Of a stretch of DNA of 64,000 nucleotides, positions 37,556 through 49,604 are shown in pieces. The stretch covers positions 25,671,214 through 25,735,213 of the forward strand of contig OX388313.1 in the NCBI GenBank assembly GCA_947579605.1, given 5' to 3'. Below the pieces are notes generated by a model. The model was given only the letters and a program-made list of their open reading frames with translations. It had not been told where the DNA came from and made no database searches. A program made the translations under genes and the position numbers. Origin of the DNA: Athripsodes cinereus (lineage: Eukaryota; Arthropoda; Insecta; Trichoptera; Leptoceridae). Numbering within the stretch: the stretch's first letter is position 1; every line of letters starts with the position of its first letter.

Positions 37556-40500
37556 TTATAAACATATTCAAATTGCAATAAAACATTCTTTTTTCAAAAG
37601 AAATTGTTTCAACTTATCCCTTTTGAAACTGAGAATCTAATATCATTTTAAATCATATAAGAAACAAACACTTCCATATTCATCACTTTTCAGAGGTCCT
37701 ATGAAGAAAAAAGTTTGATGTAGTTTAAAACAGAACTTGCTATAAAAAAATCTGTATTCAAAAGGAAAAAGAGATGAGTCAACTCACCCCCAAATCGAGT
37801 TAATTAATACATTAATTACTAAATGTGGATCATATGGATATTTGCGGATTGTACACCGTATTTCAACGTAAAACAAAGTTCATATTATACCATTGAAATG
37901 ATGTTTTTTGAATCTTCCCCTTTTTCCTTTCGCGCACAGAAATACTTAATTATGTAACCAAAAGATGTTCTAAAATTGAAACAAAAGAGATGAAAAAAAA
38001 TTGTCTTAAAAATTATACAAACGACAGTTTTATAGGCAATAATATCTCACTACTAAAGAAGCGTAGAAAAGAAGTATATAATATGAATTGTGATACACCC
38101 AAAATAAGATTGAATTATTTTTTTTCATTATAAATATTAATGAAGTGCTATAATAATTAACTGTCATCTTTTAAATGATAAATTTATAAGATCTATATTT
38201 TGCTATCATTGGTGTTGTACCTTATATTGTGTCCTTGTGCAAATTTTATTATTTGCAAAAGCGTTTTAATGATGATCATATATTTTTTCTTCAAGGCCTT
38301 GCATCTCTAATGCATTTATTACTGTAGCAAGTGTGTCTGTTCTATACTGTCATATATTTACAAGGAGTCAAGCGTGTATGTGTGATTATTTATTACTATT
38401 ATCAAAAAAGGCTTTTTTTATTTGGGACTGTGTATCGCCATTGAGAAATAATTGCAGACGAAATTATTATATAGGTATACTATTGCACACAATTCTGAGC
38501 TGATCTTGTAATGTTTACAAAATGTTGTCATATTGAAATTTAACAGGTAATTATGGTACGAAAACATTTTTTAAATTATTTTTAGTGATGAGTGATATTA
38601 ATAACATTGAACACTAAATAAATAGTTTAAGCTATAATGTAGTCAGTAACCTGATGATAGAGTCTTGAAGAACTATCAATCTAGAGATCCTGGATTTGAA
38701 CCTTCCCACTGCCGACATATTCCATATTCACAAATCAAGCTCATTGTTTACTGTGACATTTGACTGGATGTATTTAGGTTTAATAAAAACTCGGATCCAT
38801 CTATTCAAAAAATTGATTAAATATATAATTAAAAGAAAAGTTTTTAATGTCGTAATTACCATTTTTTCAAGTCTGTCAAAATTTTGTGAATGATGTATGT
38901 ATCACTTGGATTCACATGGAAGACGATACACTATATTGATAAGAATTTGTAATATTGTCTGCATAACACTACACCTGCGTAATTTATGTATTGCGTAGTA
39001 AGTTTTTTTTTTAATATTATATATTATGATAAATCATGAATTTTTCTACTGCTATTATTATTTATTTTATATCTAATATTTATTATTATTATATTGAATA
39101 ATAATAAAAATACTGAACTAATAAAGCCGCTGCTTCGTAGGGAGATCTCTTGTATAAAGAATAATTGTATTTAATATGTGTGTCTATATCAACACTCAGC
39201 TACTTTCATTGCGGATACCATGAGGTTTATTAAAATAATTATTGAGAGAATATTTAATATCATACATCGAAGCAACAATGAAAAAAAAACAACTAACAAA
39301 AATTCTTGCCGAATGGAGTTTTATGATTTGCCTTATTCCCAGCATGCACTAAGTTAGTTTTACATGTCATGACATAATGACTTCTACGGTTATTGCCATA
39401 AAAGTCATTATCTCATAACTTGTAAAACTGACTTACTAGATACTGGTAGAATACGCTTGTAACAGGCCATGTAATATTGTCAAAATTAGAACAGCAATCC
39501 ATTATAACAATAATAAAAACATTATTCTTACATTGAATTTTATTATTTGATAGAAAAAAAGTTTATGTAATATTCTTAGTGTTATAATAAGCGGTTGATT
39601 TCAACCGTGTCAAAATATTGTAACACCGCTCATATTGATGAATTGATTCTGATAAATGGTATTTCTCAATACTTATTCAACTTTTATCGCACTACTATTG
39701 CACACATATACACACATGGTATCCTTAGATTAATATTATAATCACTATTATAATTTAAATAAAAATATACATCAAGTCTATCACTTTGTGATAAGAATAA
39801 TAACATTAATATGATACATTCCATATAGATGAGACTTTGTTTAACAAAATATTGTCTTTTTCTATGGTGTCTATGAAACTATGTGTTATTTTATCTTATC
39901 GCAAAAGTATCTGACTTTATTATCTATGGTGAGAACGAGTACTACATATTTTATTACATTAAAACTTTTAGTTTAGCTATTATAAGTAATATTTACTATC
40001 TAGCAACATTCTAACATCTCATTGCCTTTGGATTGTCAAAAGCCACATCCACATCGAACGAACTAGCAGTGTCAACAATGTTTTGTCTCTCTTTGGTAAA
40101 CATAGAAATAAGAAAGATTTTAATCATTATTTTCTTTCGCATTTCCACTTACTGACATAGAAAAGAGAGATAGAACATTGTACGCACCATTCATTCGCTC
40201 AGTGTGGCTGCACTTGCAGTACATACTCTATGTTGTTACAGTTTTAATCTATGACTTTTTGTCTTTGGCAAAGTTTTAATGTTACAACTTGTGTAGTATT
40301 TGATGATTAAAATAATTATAACGCCTAATATATGGATCATGTGTAGTGACGCTAAATATTAATTGTATTGGTGTTTAATAGCTTTTTGTGATAAATGCAA
40401 TTTTAATATTTTTTTTTGTTTTGAAAAGAAAGGAGATGACACCCGGATAGTTAGGAAATTAATTCTACAGAAAATATTGAACCAAAGTTCTGAATTCGAA

Positions 40501-41510
40501 ACTTTATCAATTTATTTTATTGTAATAATGAGTTTGTTGGTGAGATTATAAAAAAATTAAAAAGATATTTAGTTTATTTTGTGGATTGTTAAATGGTGTC
40601 CCAAATTTAGATTTTTGTACGAAAAAAAAATGGATTTTTATGAATTTTACCACATAGTTATCACTTAACACAAAATCGATAAAATGAAATAAAAAGAAGC
40701 ACTTGCGTATATTTATTTTTTTATAGAATTAAGATAAACGAGTAACGAGAAAAAATTTAAACAAAAAATTGCATTGGTAAGTGTAATAAGTATCTATAGT
40801 GCAGCTAAAATTTAATTTTTTAAAAATAAATAAATAAATCAAAATATATATATATACACATTATTGTGCTTTACCCAAAGATCTTTGATGAAAAATAAAA
40901 AACCTTGTATTAATAAATTAATAATAATGTATTTTTGATTTGCTTGAAAAGTGTAGAGAATGAGTTATTATAATTATAGATTTTTTTAGTGCTGTGAGAA
41001 TGTTTCAACCTTACAGTTTGTTTTTTTTTTGTTTTATATTTTTACCGTTTGCCGTAAATAACTGATATATTATTATTATTTCTTAAGTTTTTTATTTTTC
41101 CGATGTATTTTGTAAAAACTCATCTAAGATTTTTCCAATGTGTTGGACAATTTATATTGATTGTAGATTTAATAATATAATGATTATAATTTTTCACAAA
41201 ATGTCTTTTATTATATTACAAAATAATATAATAAATTATGTAATTGTATTGATTCTGTTATTATTATTATTTTTTATAATTTATTTTGCAAATTTTTAAA
41301 TAAATTTATTAACACACAATTAAACACTTGATTCATTTGATTCCCTCCAATTTGATAAATCACCAAATAAAATCTAAACTCATGACTGTTGATATGTTTT
41401 TAACAAGATTTGTAATAAATCTTAGATGATTTTCACATAATTTTCCCATTTTTTCCTGTAAGTTTTCAAATGTGAATTAAAAGGTATTCGTAAAACATAA
41501 TGTGCTAGAC

Positions 41511-41701
41511 CAGTGGTTCCCAAACTTTTAATTTTGCATACTACACACGATATTATAAATCGGTAGCGTATCACTGAATTGAATTTAAAAATGTTTTATC
41601 TAATTATTTACTGTGTATGTCCTACGACCATGGCTGCTTGCGTACCACCTTAACAATTGTCACATTGTAGTGGTACGCGTACCATAGTTTGGGAATCACT
41701 G
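41511..41701. mobile_element. 191-bp hAT-type MITE
   Basis: CAGTGGTTCCCAAACTTT at the left, AGTTTGGGAATCACTG at the right; tgctagac (41503-41510) versus ttctagac (41702-41709), one mismatch in the 8-bp duplication. Confidence 0.8.
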
Positions 41702-42431
41702 TTCTAGACATTTAACATCTTATATTCGGAGACGAGGTACACCACCCATTATAAATGACCTATTTTTTATATGATGCAAAAAAGGTGTATAATTATCACA
41801 TTTACCTCTTGTAGGTAAGAGATGTTGTGATTTTCACTTCAGAAAAATGTGTTTGACTTACGAAAAGTACGTCAGTCAGACATTTTAGCTTGGTACTTGA
41901 GTAGACTTGATTTTTTTTAAAAGTGCCCTAGCACCGCTACGCGCACAGTCACAGGTAATGTGTATTACAGAACACGTGATTGTAATAGTAACCGAGTAGC
42001 ATCACTGTGATTGGCTGGTGCATTGTGTGGTGTGTGTAGCATACTCATTACTGAAGGATGTGTTAGTTATCATTTACCTATGAGCAGGCACTCTTAAATA
42101 AATTCTCTACCATCTATATGTCAGGACCGACTGGAGTAGTTAAAATATCAGAATGCAGCTAAAAAAATTACAAATAATTAAATGACATGCTTAAAAAATA
42201 CTTACCTTTTTTCATAAAAGTTGTAAAAACTAATTTTATAAGTACCTACAATGTACTTCATAGACTTTACGGTACAGATAAAAGAGTTACATATGTATAT
42301 TTATTTAGGCTTTATGTGCAGCGTTTAAATAACGAGAAATTAAAAACAAAAAATTAAAAGGTAAAAGAAATAAAATAATCAAAAACTACTACCAACAAAA
42401 CTGGTGGGCGGCCTGATGGAAGAGTCTAGAA

Positions 42432-42768
42432 CAGTGGTTCTTAACCTTTTTGGGGGTACCGAACCCCACCAGTTACATATGCATTCACCGAACCCCTCCT
42501 AATTTGAAAAAAAAAAAGATATTTACAAATTCAAAACATGGTATATATTTATATATAGGTGTTGCCAGATGTAATATTTGGATTGTTAGAATAAACTGGC
42601 AACATTGTTTTTGAAACTTGTGATGGCGGTTTGAAGGAATTGTCGGAGTATTTTTTTCTTTTTCCAACTCGCAAAACTATTTTGCCTTTAAAATGATTTT
42701 CACCGAACCCCCAAGACTGACTCACCCGAACCCCTGGGGTTCGATCGAACCCAGGTTAAGAACCACTG
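42432..42768. mobile_element. 337-bp hAT-type MITE inserted in a tRNA-like SINE
   Basis: CAGTGGTTCTTAACCTTTTT to AGGTTAAGAACCACTG, exact 8-bp duplication gtctagaa at 42424-42431 and 42769-42776. Flanks GGCCTGATGGAAGAGTCT and CAGGATCAAATTC look like the two halves of a SINE also seen at 38645-38720. Confidence 0.85.
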
Positions 42769-43815
42769 GTCTAGAACATTCGATATAAAAATCCCAGGAT
42801 CAAATTCTTCTAAAACTGTTTATTTAACTTAAATCATAATAAACATTTCGTTTTTCCTTAAAATGAATTCCTGAGAAGTAGTGATATTTATATCTCCGCC
42901 AGAAAGTTGAAATAGCTAGTTAACTGAATGGCTTGTTGGTTAAACACCGGCATTCAATTGAATGGAGGTCTGACTGGTTTGTTTAACTCAATGTTTATCA
43001 ATCCCGTTTCAAGAACCAACTGAAAACTTATCTATTCAAGAAATCTCACGGAATAATTCAGGCACAACCTTAGTTAGCAAAAAGCGCCCTTGAGGTGGAT
43101 TTTTTTCACAAAACGGCGCTTTACAAATCATCCAAATAATAATAATAATCCCAGTGACAAAGTACCAAATAAAAAAACTAAATTTCAAACAAAGAAGCTA
43201 ACTTGTATTTATTTATTTTTTTCTTCTTGCACATCATCATACACATAACAAAGTAACAAAGCAGTTTACATAAAAAAATAATGTGATGATATGCAGTGGC
43301 GAGATTATCACTTTATAGTGATTTCTTCCATCTAACCACGCATATTTATCAGGCATAATGTCAAATATTAGGTGCATCTTTGTGATTCAACAAAAAAGTA
43401 CGCGATTCAAGTGAATATCGGCATTTCTCTAATCGCCTTGCTATTGACTAGCTAATCTAACTATCGGGTGGCGACATGTATATTATTTTTAGTGAAATTA
43501 TTTATATTATTAATTAAGTTTTGTATTGTAACTTAGTTGCAAATTTTGTATTATTTTTCAAGTATTATGAGTACAGAAGCTACACGTATATTATTTATTT
43601 AAGGTGTGTATAAAAGATTTCACAACATATTTTAATGTGAAGGACGATTATTTTAAGTTTTTTTTTACATCTGCACTGCGATAAAACAAAGCATTATTTG
43701 AATAACTATGTAATTATTATTTTTTATTAATAATAAATGTAATTGCAGTCACACATTACGTGCGTTTTATTTTACTATTTAATTTTCTCTTAACCATTTA
43801 ATATTATTTTTGGAA

Positions 43816-44700
43816 ACAAATTTATAGTATGTTATGTAGAATCTCCTACAATGAATAGGTGTCCCAACCTTTTCTGTAAGTTGAGTGTCTTGTAAAAGAC
43901 ATATATTCTTAAACCTACAATTACAGGACAACTACCACCTACAATTTAGTTATGAAGTACAGTGGAACCTCTCATACAGAGTAATTCGCATAACAAATTT
44001 ATAGTATGTTATGTAGAATCTCCTACAATGAATAGGTCTCCCAACCTTTTCTGTAAGTTGAGTGTCTTGTAAAAGAAATATATTCTTAAACCTACAATTA
44101 CAGGACAACTACCACCTACAATTTAGTTATGAAGTACAGTGGAACCTCTCATACAGAGTAATTCGCATAACAAATTTATAGTATGTTATGTAGAATCTCC
44201 TACAATGAATAGGTCTCCCAACCTTTTCTGTAAGTTGAGTGTCTTGTAAAAGACATATATTCTTAAACCTACAATTACAGGACAACTACCACCTACAATT
44301 TAGTTATGAAGTACAGTGGAACCTCTCATACAGAGTAATTCGCATAACAAATTTATAGTATGTTATGTAGAATCTCCTACAATGAATAGGTCTCCCAACC
44401 TTTTCTGTAAGTTGAGTGTCTTGTAAAAGACATATATTCTTAAACCTACAATTACAGGACAACTACCACCTACAATTTAGTTATGAAGTACAGTGGAACC
44501 TCTCATACAGAGTAATTCGCATAACAAATTTATAGTATGTTATGTAGAATCTCCTACAATGAATAGGTCTCCCAACCTTTTCTGTAAGTTGAGTGTCTTG
44601 TAAAAGAAATATATTCTTAAACCTACAATTACAGGACAACTACCACCTACAATTTAGTTATGAAGTACAGTGGAACCTCTCATACAGAGTAATTCGCATA
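43816..44700. repeat. Five-copy 177-bp tandem array
   Basis: Unit start ACAAATTTATAGTATGTTAT at 43816, 43993, 44170, 44347 and 44524, exactly 177 bp apart; copies differ at very few positions (for example GACATA/GAAATA). Each unit ends with the first 33-34 bp of the adjacent pogo-like MITE, so the duplication crossed the MITE boundary. Confidence 0.92.
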
Positions 44701-45149
44701 ACGCGCAAAAAAAAAAACGTGAAAAAGTTGCTCCAATAACGAGCAACATTTTGCATAACGAGTTACAGAGAAAGGGTAAGTCCCTTTTTCACAACATTCA
44801 CTTGAGACCTTGTGAGCCGGGACTTCCGCGCTAGTGCATCAGTCTGTGTTTAGCACTCGTTCTGTTAGCGCGTTAGTTGTTATTTTCCGTTAGCGTGATG
44901 ATTAATTATTTGTCATAAATTCATATTTTTATTTACGTTTTTTTTTTCCAAATCTAAATTGTATTACAAATTGTTACACTCCTTTATAAGTAATTTTATT
45001 TGAATAAACGTTAATAAAAAAAATTCATTAAGTATTTTTTCGGCATGGAACGCATTATCGTATTTTACATTGATTTCTATAGAAAAAAATGTTTCGCTTA
45101 ACGAGTAAGATTCTGGAACAAATTAAACTCGTTATGAGAAGTTCCACTG
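44668..45149. mobile_element. 482-bp pogo/Tigger-like MITE, TA target
   Basis: CAGTGGAACCTCTCATACAG at the left, complement-like CTCGTTATGAGAAGTTCCACTG at 45128-45149; TA at 44666-44667 and 45150-45151. Recurrent CATAACGAG/CTCGTTA motifs inside. Confidence 0.85.
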
Positions 45150-45884
45150 TATATTACCTAATCTGAATACCTTCTTTTTTATTAGCACAAAGATGACACC
45201 CTGCATATTTATTATACTGGCTAGTTTGCTTTTGATAGATGCTGTGATGGTGCAGATTGATATGTATTAGGCTAGTATTGTTTGATGATCAATAGTTAAA
45301 TTATAGCCTTCTAAGGTTCAAATCCAGTTGTTCTATTGCTTAGTATGAGGGCGTATTTAAGTTAATCTAAAACCCAACTTGTAGTAGTAAAATTTAATTA
45401 TTTTTTGTTTTCAGCTTTCTATGGAGCCAAAACTTCAGAATTAACTTTCCTATAAAAGAAAAAAATATAAAAACAGCAGTTGAACTTAGTCTTAGACCAA
45501 GGGCCATAGAAAAACCGTACTTAGCGATCGACTACAAACGAATTTTCGACAACAACTGCAACAATAATGCATAATTACATGGTACATGTAGGTAGATTGT
45601 AGAACATTTGTTTGTAGTCAATCGACAAGTGCGTGTTTGTCTAGGGGGTCTTAAATCAAAACCTGTTTTATATATATTTTTAAAATATTTTAAATAAATT
45701 TGTTTTTGAATAAGAAACTTCAGGGATTTGTGAAAGATTTCGTGTAGGTTTTTAAAAACCATACATAAAATATCTATACATTTATTTATTTAAATATTTG
45801 TTACAAAAAACAGTTCACATTAATATAATGTATACATCATACATCATCATTGCAGTCTCAAAATGGATCATTTGATATATGGAT

Positions 45885-46085
45885 AAAATCTTTCTATTTT
45901 CTGTAAGTTTTCAAGTGTCCTGTAAAAACCAGGTGTTCGTAAACATTACATATCTTCAACTTGGTGGATGAGGTGTTGCACCAATCATGACTTTTAAGTA
46001 GCACAGAGGGGAAAACTTGCATGTTTATTGCATGCAGTTGATCTGCTGCTGGCTACCTCATATGTGGGATATGCCATGATGATGT
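45885..46085 (+). repeat. Copy of the (TAG)n-tailed retroposon family
   Basis: Contains TTCAAGTGTCCTGTAAAAAC, a degenerate middle and CTCATATGTGGGATATGCC at the 3' end; diverged from the 2-kb copy. Confidence 0.6.
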
Positions 46086-47341
46086 AAGTAGATATTGCTG
46101 TACATTGTTTAATTAATGTTTTTTCATGTCATAATGTTCTTTTCAGTGTTCAAATTTTAGCACAGCTCAAAGGACCCCTTTTGATGGTGTGAAAATGATG
46201 CACACATTGTAATATAATACATCTATACCTAATTACTATTACTATATTTCTATACTCTCTATTATGGAGGTACATGTTCAGATTGATAAAATAGTCATAT
46301 AATAATACAAAATTGGATTGAATACAACTTAATTTATGACAAGAGAAAATAATATATTAAACGCACAACAGAATTTCATTACAGGCAAATAGGAATCATA
46401 AACAATACTGTGAATAATGGATAAACTTAATTAATTTTAAAATCAGACTGAAAAGAGTTCATCAAAAGATAATTTTAAGTTAACTCGGAGTCTACAGATA
46501 ATGGTAAATTAACTCAAAGTTAACAGATAACTTAGAGTTATTAAGGATATTACTCAACAGACACCTCATTTGCACAACCAACAGATGTTGAACATAGTGG
46601 TTTGAAACAGGAATAGGCGCTATTGGTGAACGTACCATGGGTATAAGGTACTTAAACCAACTTAAGTGAATTGTAAGCACTGGGACACCTTCCTTGTTTC
46701 CTACTAAAGGGATTTTGCTCATTCTGTTAGTTGTGTAGAGGAGGTGTTTGTTGAGTAATATTCTTAATATCTTCACTCACACAGGTATGAAAATCCAATA
46801 AATGTGTAAACTATGTTTACCATCTATGAAGAATTTGGTTTATCATATTATTTAATACATAGAAATGTAGAAAATTATTTTTGTATTAACATTTTTCTGT
46901 ATGACGATGAAAGTTTAGCTGATAGACCTCAACCAATAAAATTAATATAGAAACAATGGGTAAACAAGGAATTAACAAAAATATGGTAAAATATATAAAT
47001 AAGTAGATTTCTCTGTATTAATTTCGTAATTTGTGATAATTCTTTTTTGAGATATGTAATGATGTGATGATATGATTATAAAATATCTTCAAATGTTATA
47101 AAAAAATAGTGCAATATGGAATGTGAATCGTAAGTTATAATATACACACACAATAATATACAAATAAAAATATATTTACATTACTACTGAACTACACAAA
47201 TATATAAACAAATAAATTATTTCAAATTTAGATGTTGAAAACATAAAATAGTTGAGAACATCAGATAGACAACCTTTTTTAAATTTTACTATTTTTATGA
47301 ATTTTGACAACTCTGGATGTCGGGTATCGGATTTACGTACT

Positions 47342-47501
47342 AAAAAGTGTAGATGTTAATCATATTTTGATTTTTAAACCACTCTAGATTTATCATTCTA
47401 ATCAATTCAAGATTTACTATCGGTGAGTTGAATTAATTGGAATAATTACCTAATCAACAGTGGTTCAAAAATCAAAATGTGATTAACATCTACACTTTTT
47501 C
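47342..47501. mobile_element. 160-bp foldback/MITE
   Basis: AAAAAGTGTAGATGTTAATC with its complement at 47480-47500; arms about 42 bp, few mismatches. Target duplication not clear. Confidence 0.65.
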
Positions 47502-48528
47502 AAGTTTATTATCCACCACTTAAGTCACTCATCCTGATTGTCTCCTTTTGTTACTGGCACAGGCAGGAAAACTTGGATGTCGCAAGCAGTTATCCCAAGG
47601 ATTCTCTCACTTATGGGAGATGCCGTGTTGGTATGGATGGATTTTTTTTAATATAAAGTTATTCTATCTCAAATAATTTTATCAATTTAGGGCACAAAAT
47701 AATTTCCAAATAATCTTAATATTTTTAAGAAACTTACACAAATTAAAAATAAGCTGATGTAAAAATTAAGTAGGTAGGTATAGTGTCTGTTTTCCTAAGT
47801 ATTATTTTTTAAATAATTTCATCTTGTTAATACAAAAACAAACAAATATTAAAATAATAGAGTTCGACGAAAGGAATGCTTAAATGTGATTGTGCCACAA
47901 AATAATGTATTTGATACAGAAAGCATTTTTTTAACGATTTCAAATTTCAAAATGACTATTATACCTTCTGATTTCAAAATCCTTTTCAATTTAAATTAAA
48001 TATACCTAGACAGGTACACAAAACTCTACTTGTATCTAAAATATTTTACATATAGATAAAAACATTTATAGATTTCAATGTAGATAATATCACATTAAAT
48101 TCAAAATAAAGCAATTTTTAGTAAAAAATAAACGATCATGATGACAGTTAGTAATCCATTCTCAAACAATTTTATATTTTCCATACAGTGTATTAGACAA
48201 ATAAAATACCTCTCTGTCCATGGATAAAATAATGAAACAAAATAAATAAAAAGAACAAATTTCTTAATAAATATTCTCTGTCAATTGAAATAAGTGAAAA
48301 TTTTAAATGATATCATTTTATTTGATGTAATTATTATTAATCTCACTGTCCAACTGAATTTGACTTGACGACTGTTACCAAAATTTTGGATTTTTTCTGG
48401 GCTGCTGTGAAATGAAATTTTTTATAAATATAATTAATATTACTTAGACCCTAAAACAGTGAATCCATAATTTTGATTGAGAATGAAATTTGTATGAAAT
48501 GATTAACAATTATTAATATAACAAGATA

Positions 48529-49102
48529 CAGTCGATTTCGCTTAATTGGGACACATCGGGACTTGGGCATTTTGTCCCAACTAAGCGGCTGTCCCAATTA
48601 AGTGAATTTCACATTTTCTATAATTCATTTATTTGGTTTTGGTAACGAAGGCCATTGCCCAATACACACAAAATTAAACAATGCACATTTTTTTTCAATA
48701 ATTTTGTTTTATAAACTCTTGGAAACTGTAAATTACATATAGGTAATAAAAATGATCATACAAATATGTAATATAAACTTTTAAGAAAAAATAAATAAAT
48801 TCCATATTAAAATAATAAATGGGTAGGTACATACAATTTGATTCAATGCAAAAATGAGTCAAGTGTAGTCTGTCTTTTGTTTTTGTAACATTTCTTTGTA
48901 CATATTTTTTCTTGAGAATATGTGTAACGTAATAATTATGTGCTGTGATCTTAAATTTACTGTCCCAATTAAGCGGAATGTTGTCCCAATTAAACATATA
49001 AATTTACTATTGGTTTCATGGTTTGGTTTCTGTTCTTTGAGATTTGTCCCAAATAAGCGGCTGTCCCAATTAACCGGTGTCCCAATTAAGCGGAATCGAC
49101 TG
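48529..49102. mobile_element. 574-bp pogo/Tigger-like MITE, TA target
   Basis: CAGTCGATTTCGCTTAATTG to CAATTAAGCGGAATCGACTG, with TA at 48527-48528 and 49103-49104. Both ends carry several extra GTCCCAATTAAGCGG-type subterminal repeats. Lies just past the SNX29 3' end. The short ORFs across it are not genes. Confidence 0.88.
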
Positions 49103-49237
49103 TATATAGTTATTTCACTGTTGACTTCATAAATTTGCAAGCCGACTTTCAAGAGCTTCCATTCTCATCGTCAGGCAAAAGTAAAGTTAGTCAAGCCTGA
49201 AATAAATAGTCAACAGTGGAATAACAATATATCATGT

Positions 49238-49243
49238 TTTATT
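49238..49243 (-). other. Candidate SNX29 polyadenylation signal
   Basis: AATAAA on the minus strand about 360 bp past the SNX29 stop codon. It lies between the stop and the pogo-like MITE. Plausible only by position. Confidence 0.3.
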
Positions 49244-49604
49244 TATAAATTATTAATACGGACTCTGAAGAACCGTCGGTTTATAAATTAAACTTTATGA
49301 TAACGGTTTTTTTCCCTGCTGAGTGAAATACACAACGTTGATAATATGACATAACAATATCAAAAGGAAGGAAATGTCATAGAGAAATCAGTCTAATTAC
49401 ACTGTAAATATTCAACTCTCATTTTTTAAAAATTATTAATATTGTCTTGATCTAATCAACAACCACATATCTGAGATTAATACATTTATATAATGTTTAA
49501 ACAGTTAATAAATTACACATTCTATGTTTAAATTCAAGCTGAAGAATTATAATCCAAGTTTTTAGTTCCAAACAGGGTACACTATCCACGATTACTTTGA
49601 AGAA

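Larger units (their letters stand above)
36035..41510. other. Khc 3' UTR and intergenic DNA
   Basis: Holds the proximal poly(A) signal, the inverted retroposon copy at 37295, SINE-like sequence at 38645-38790 and a weak inverted repeat around 40046-40215. No further gene seen. Confidence 0.5.
45150..48528. other. Intergenic, AT-rich
   Basis: Only degraded copies of the (TAG)n family (45170, 45885, 47515) and the 47.3-kb foldback; short ORFs lack coding character. Confidence 0.5.

Noticed and set aside
48859..49152. A 97-codon minus-strand frame with repeated RLIGT motifs
   Set aside because: The motifs are the translated subterminal boxes of the pogo-like MITE.
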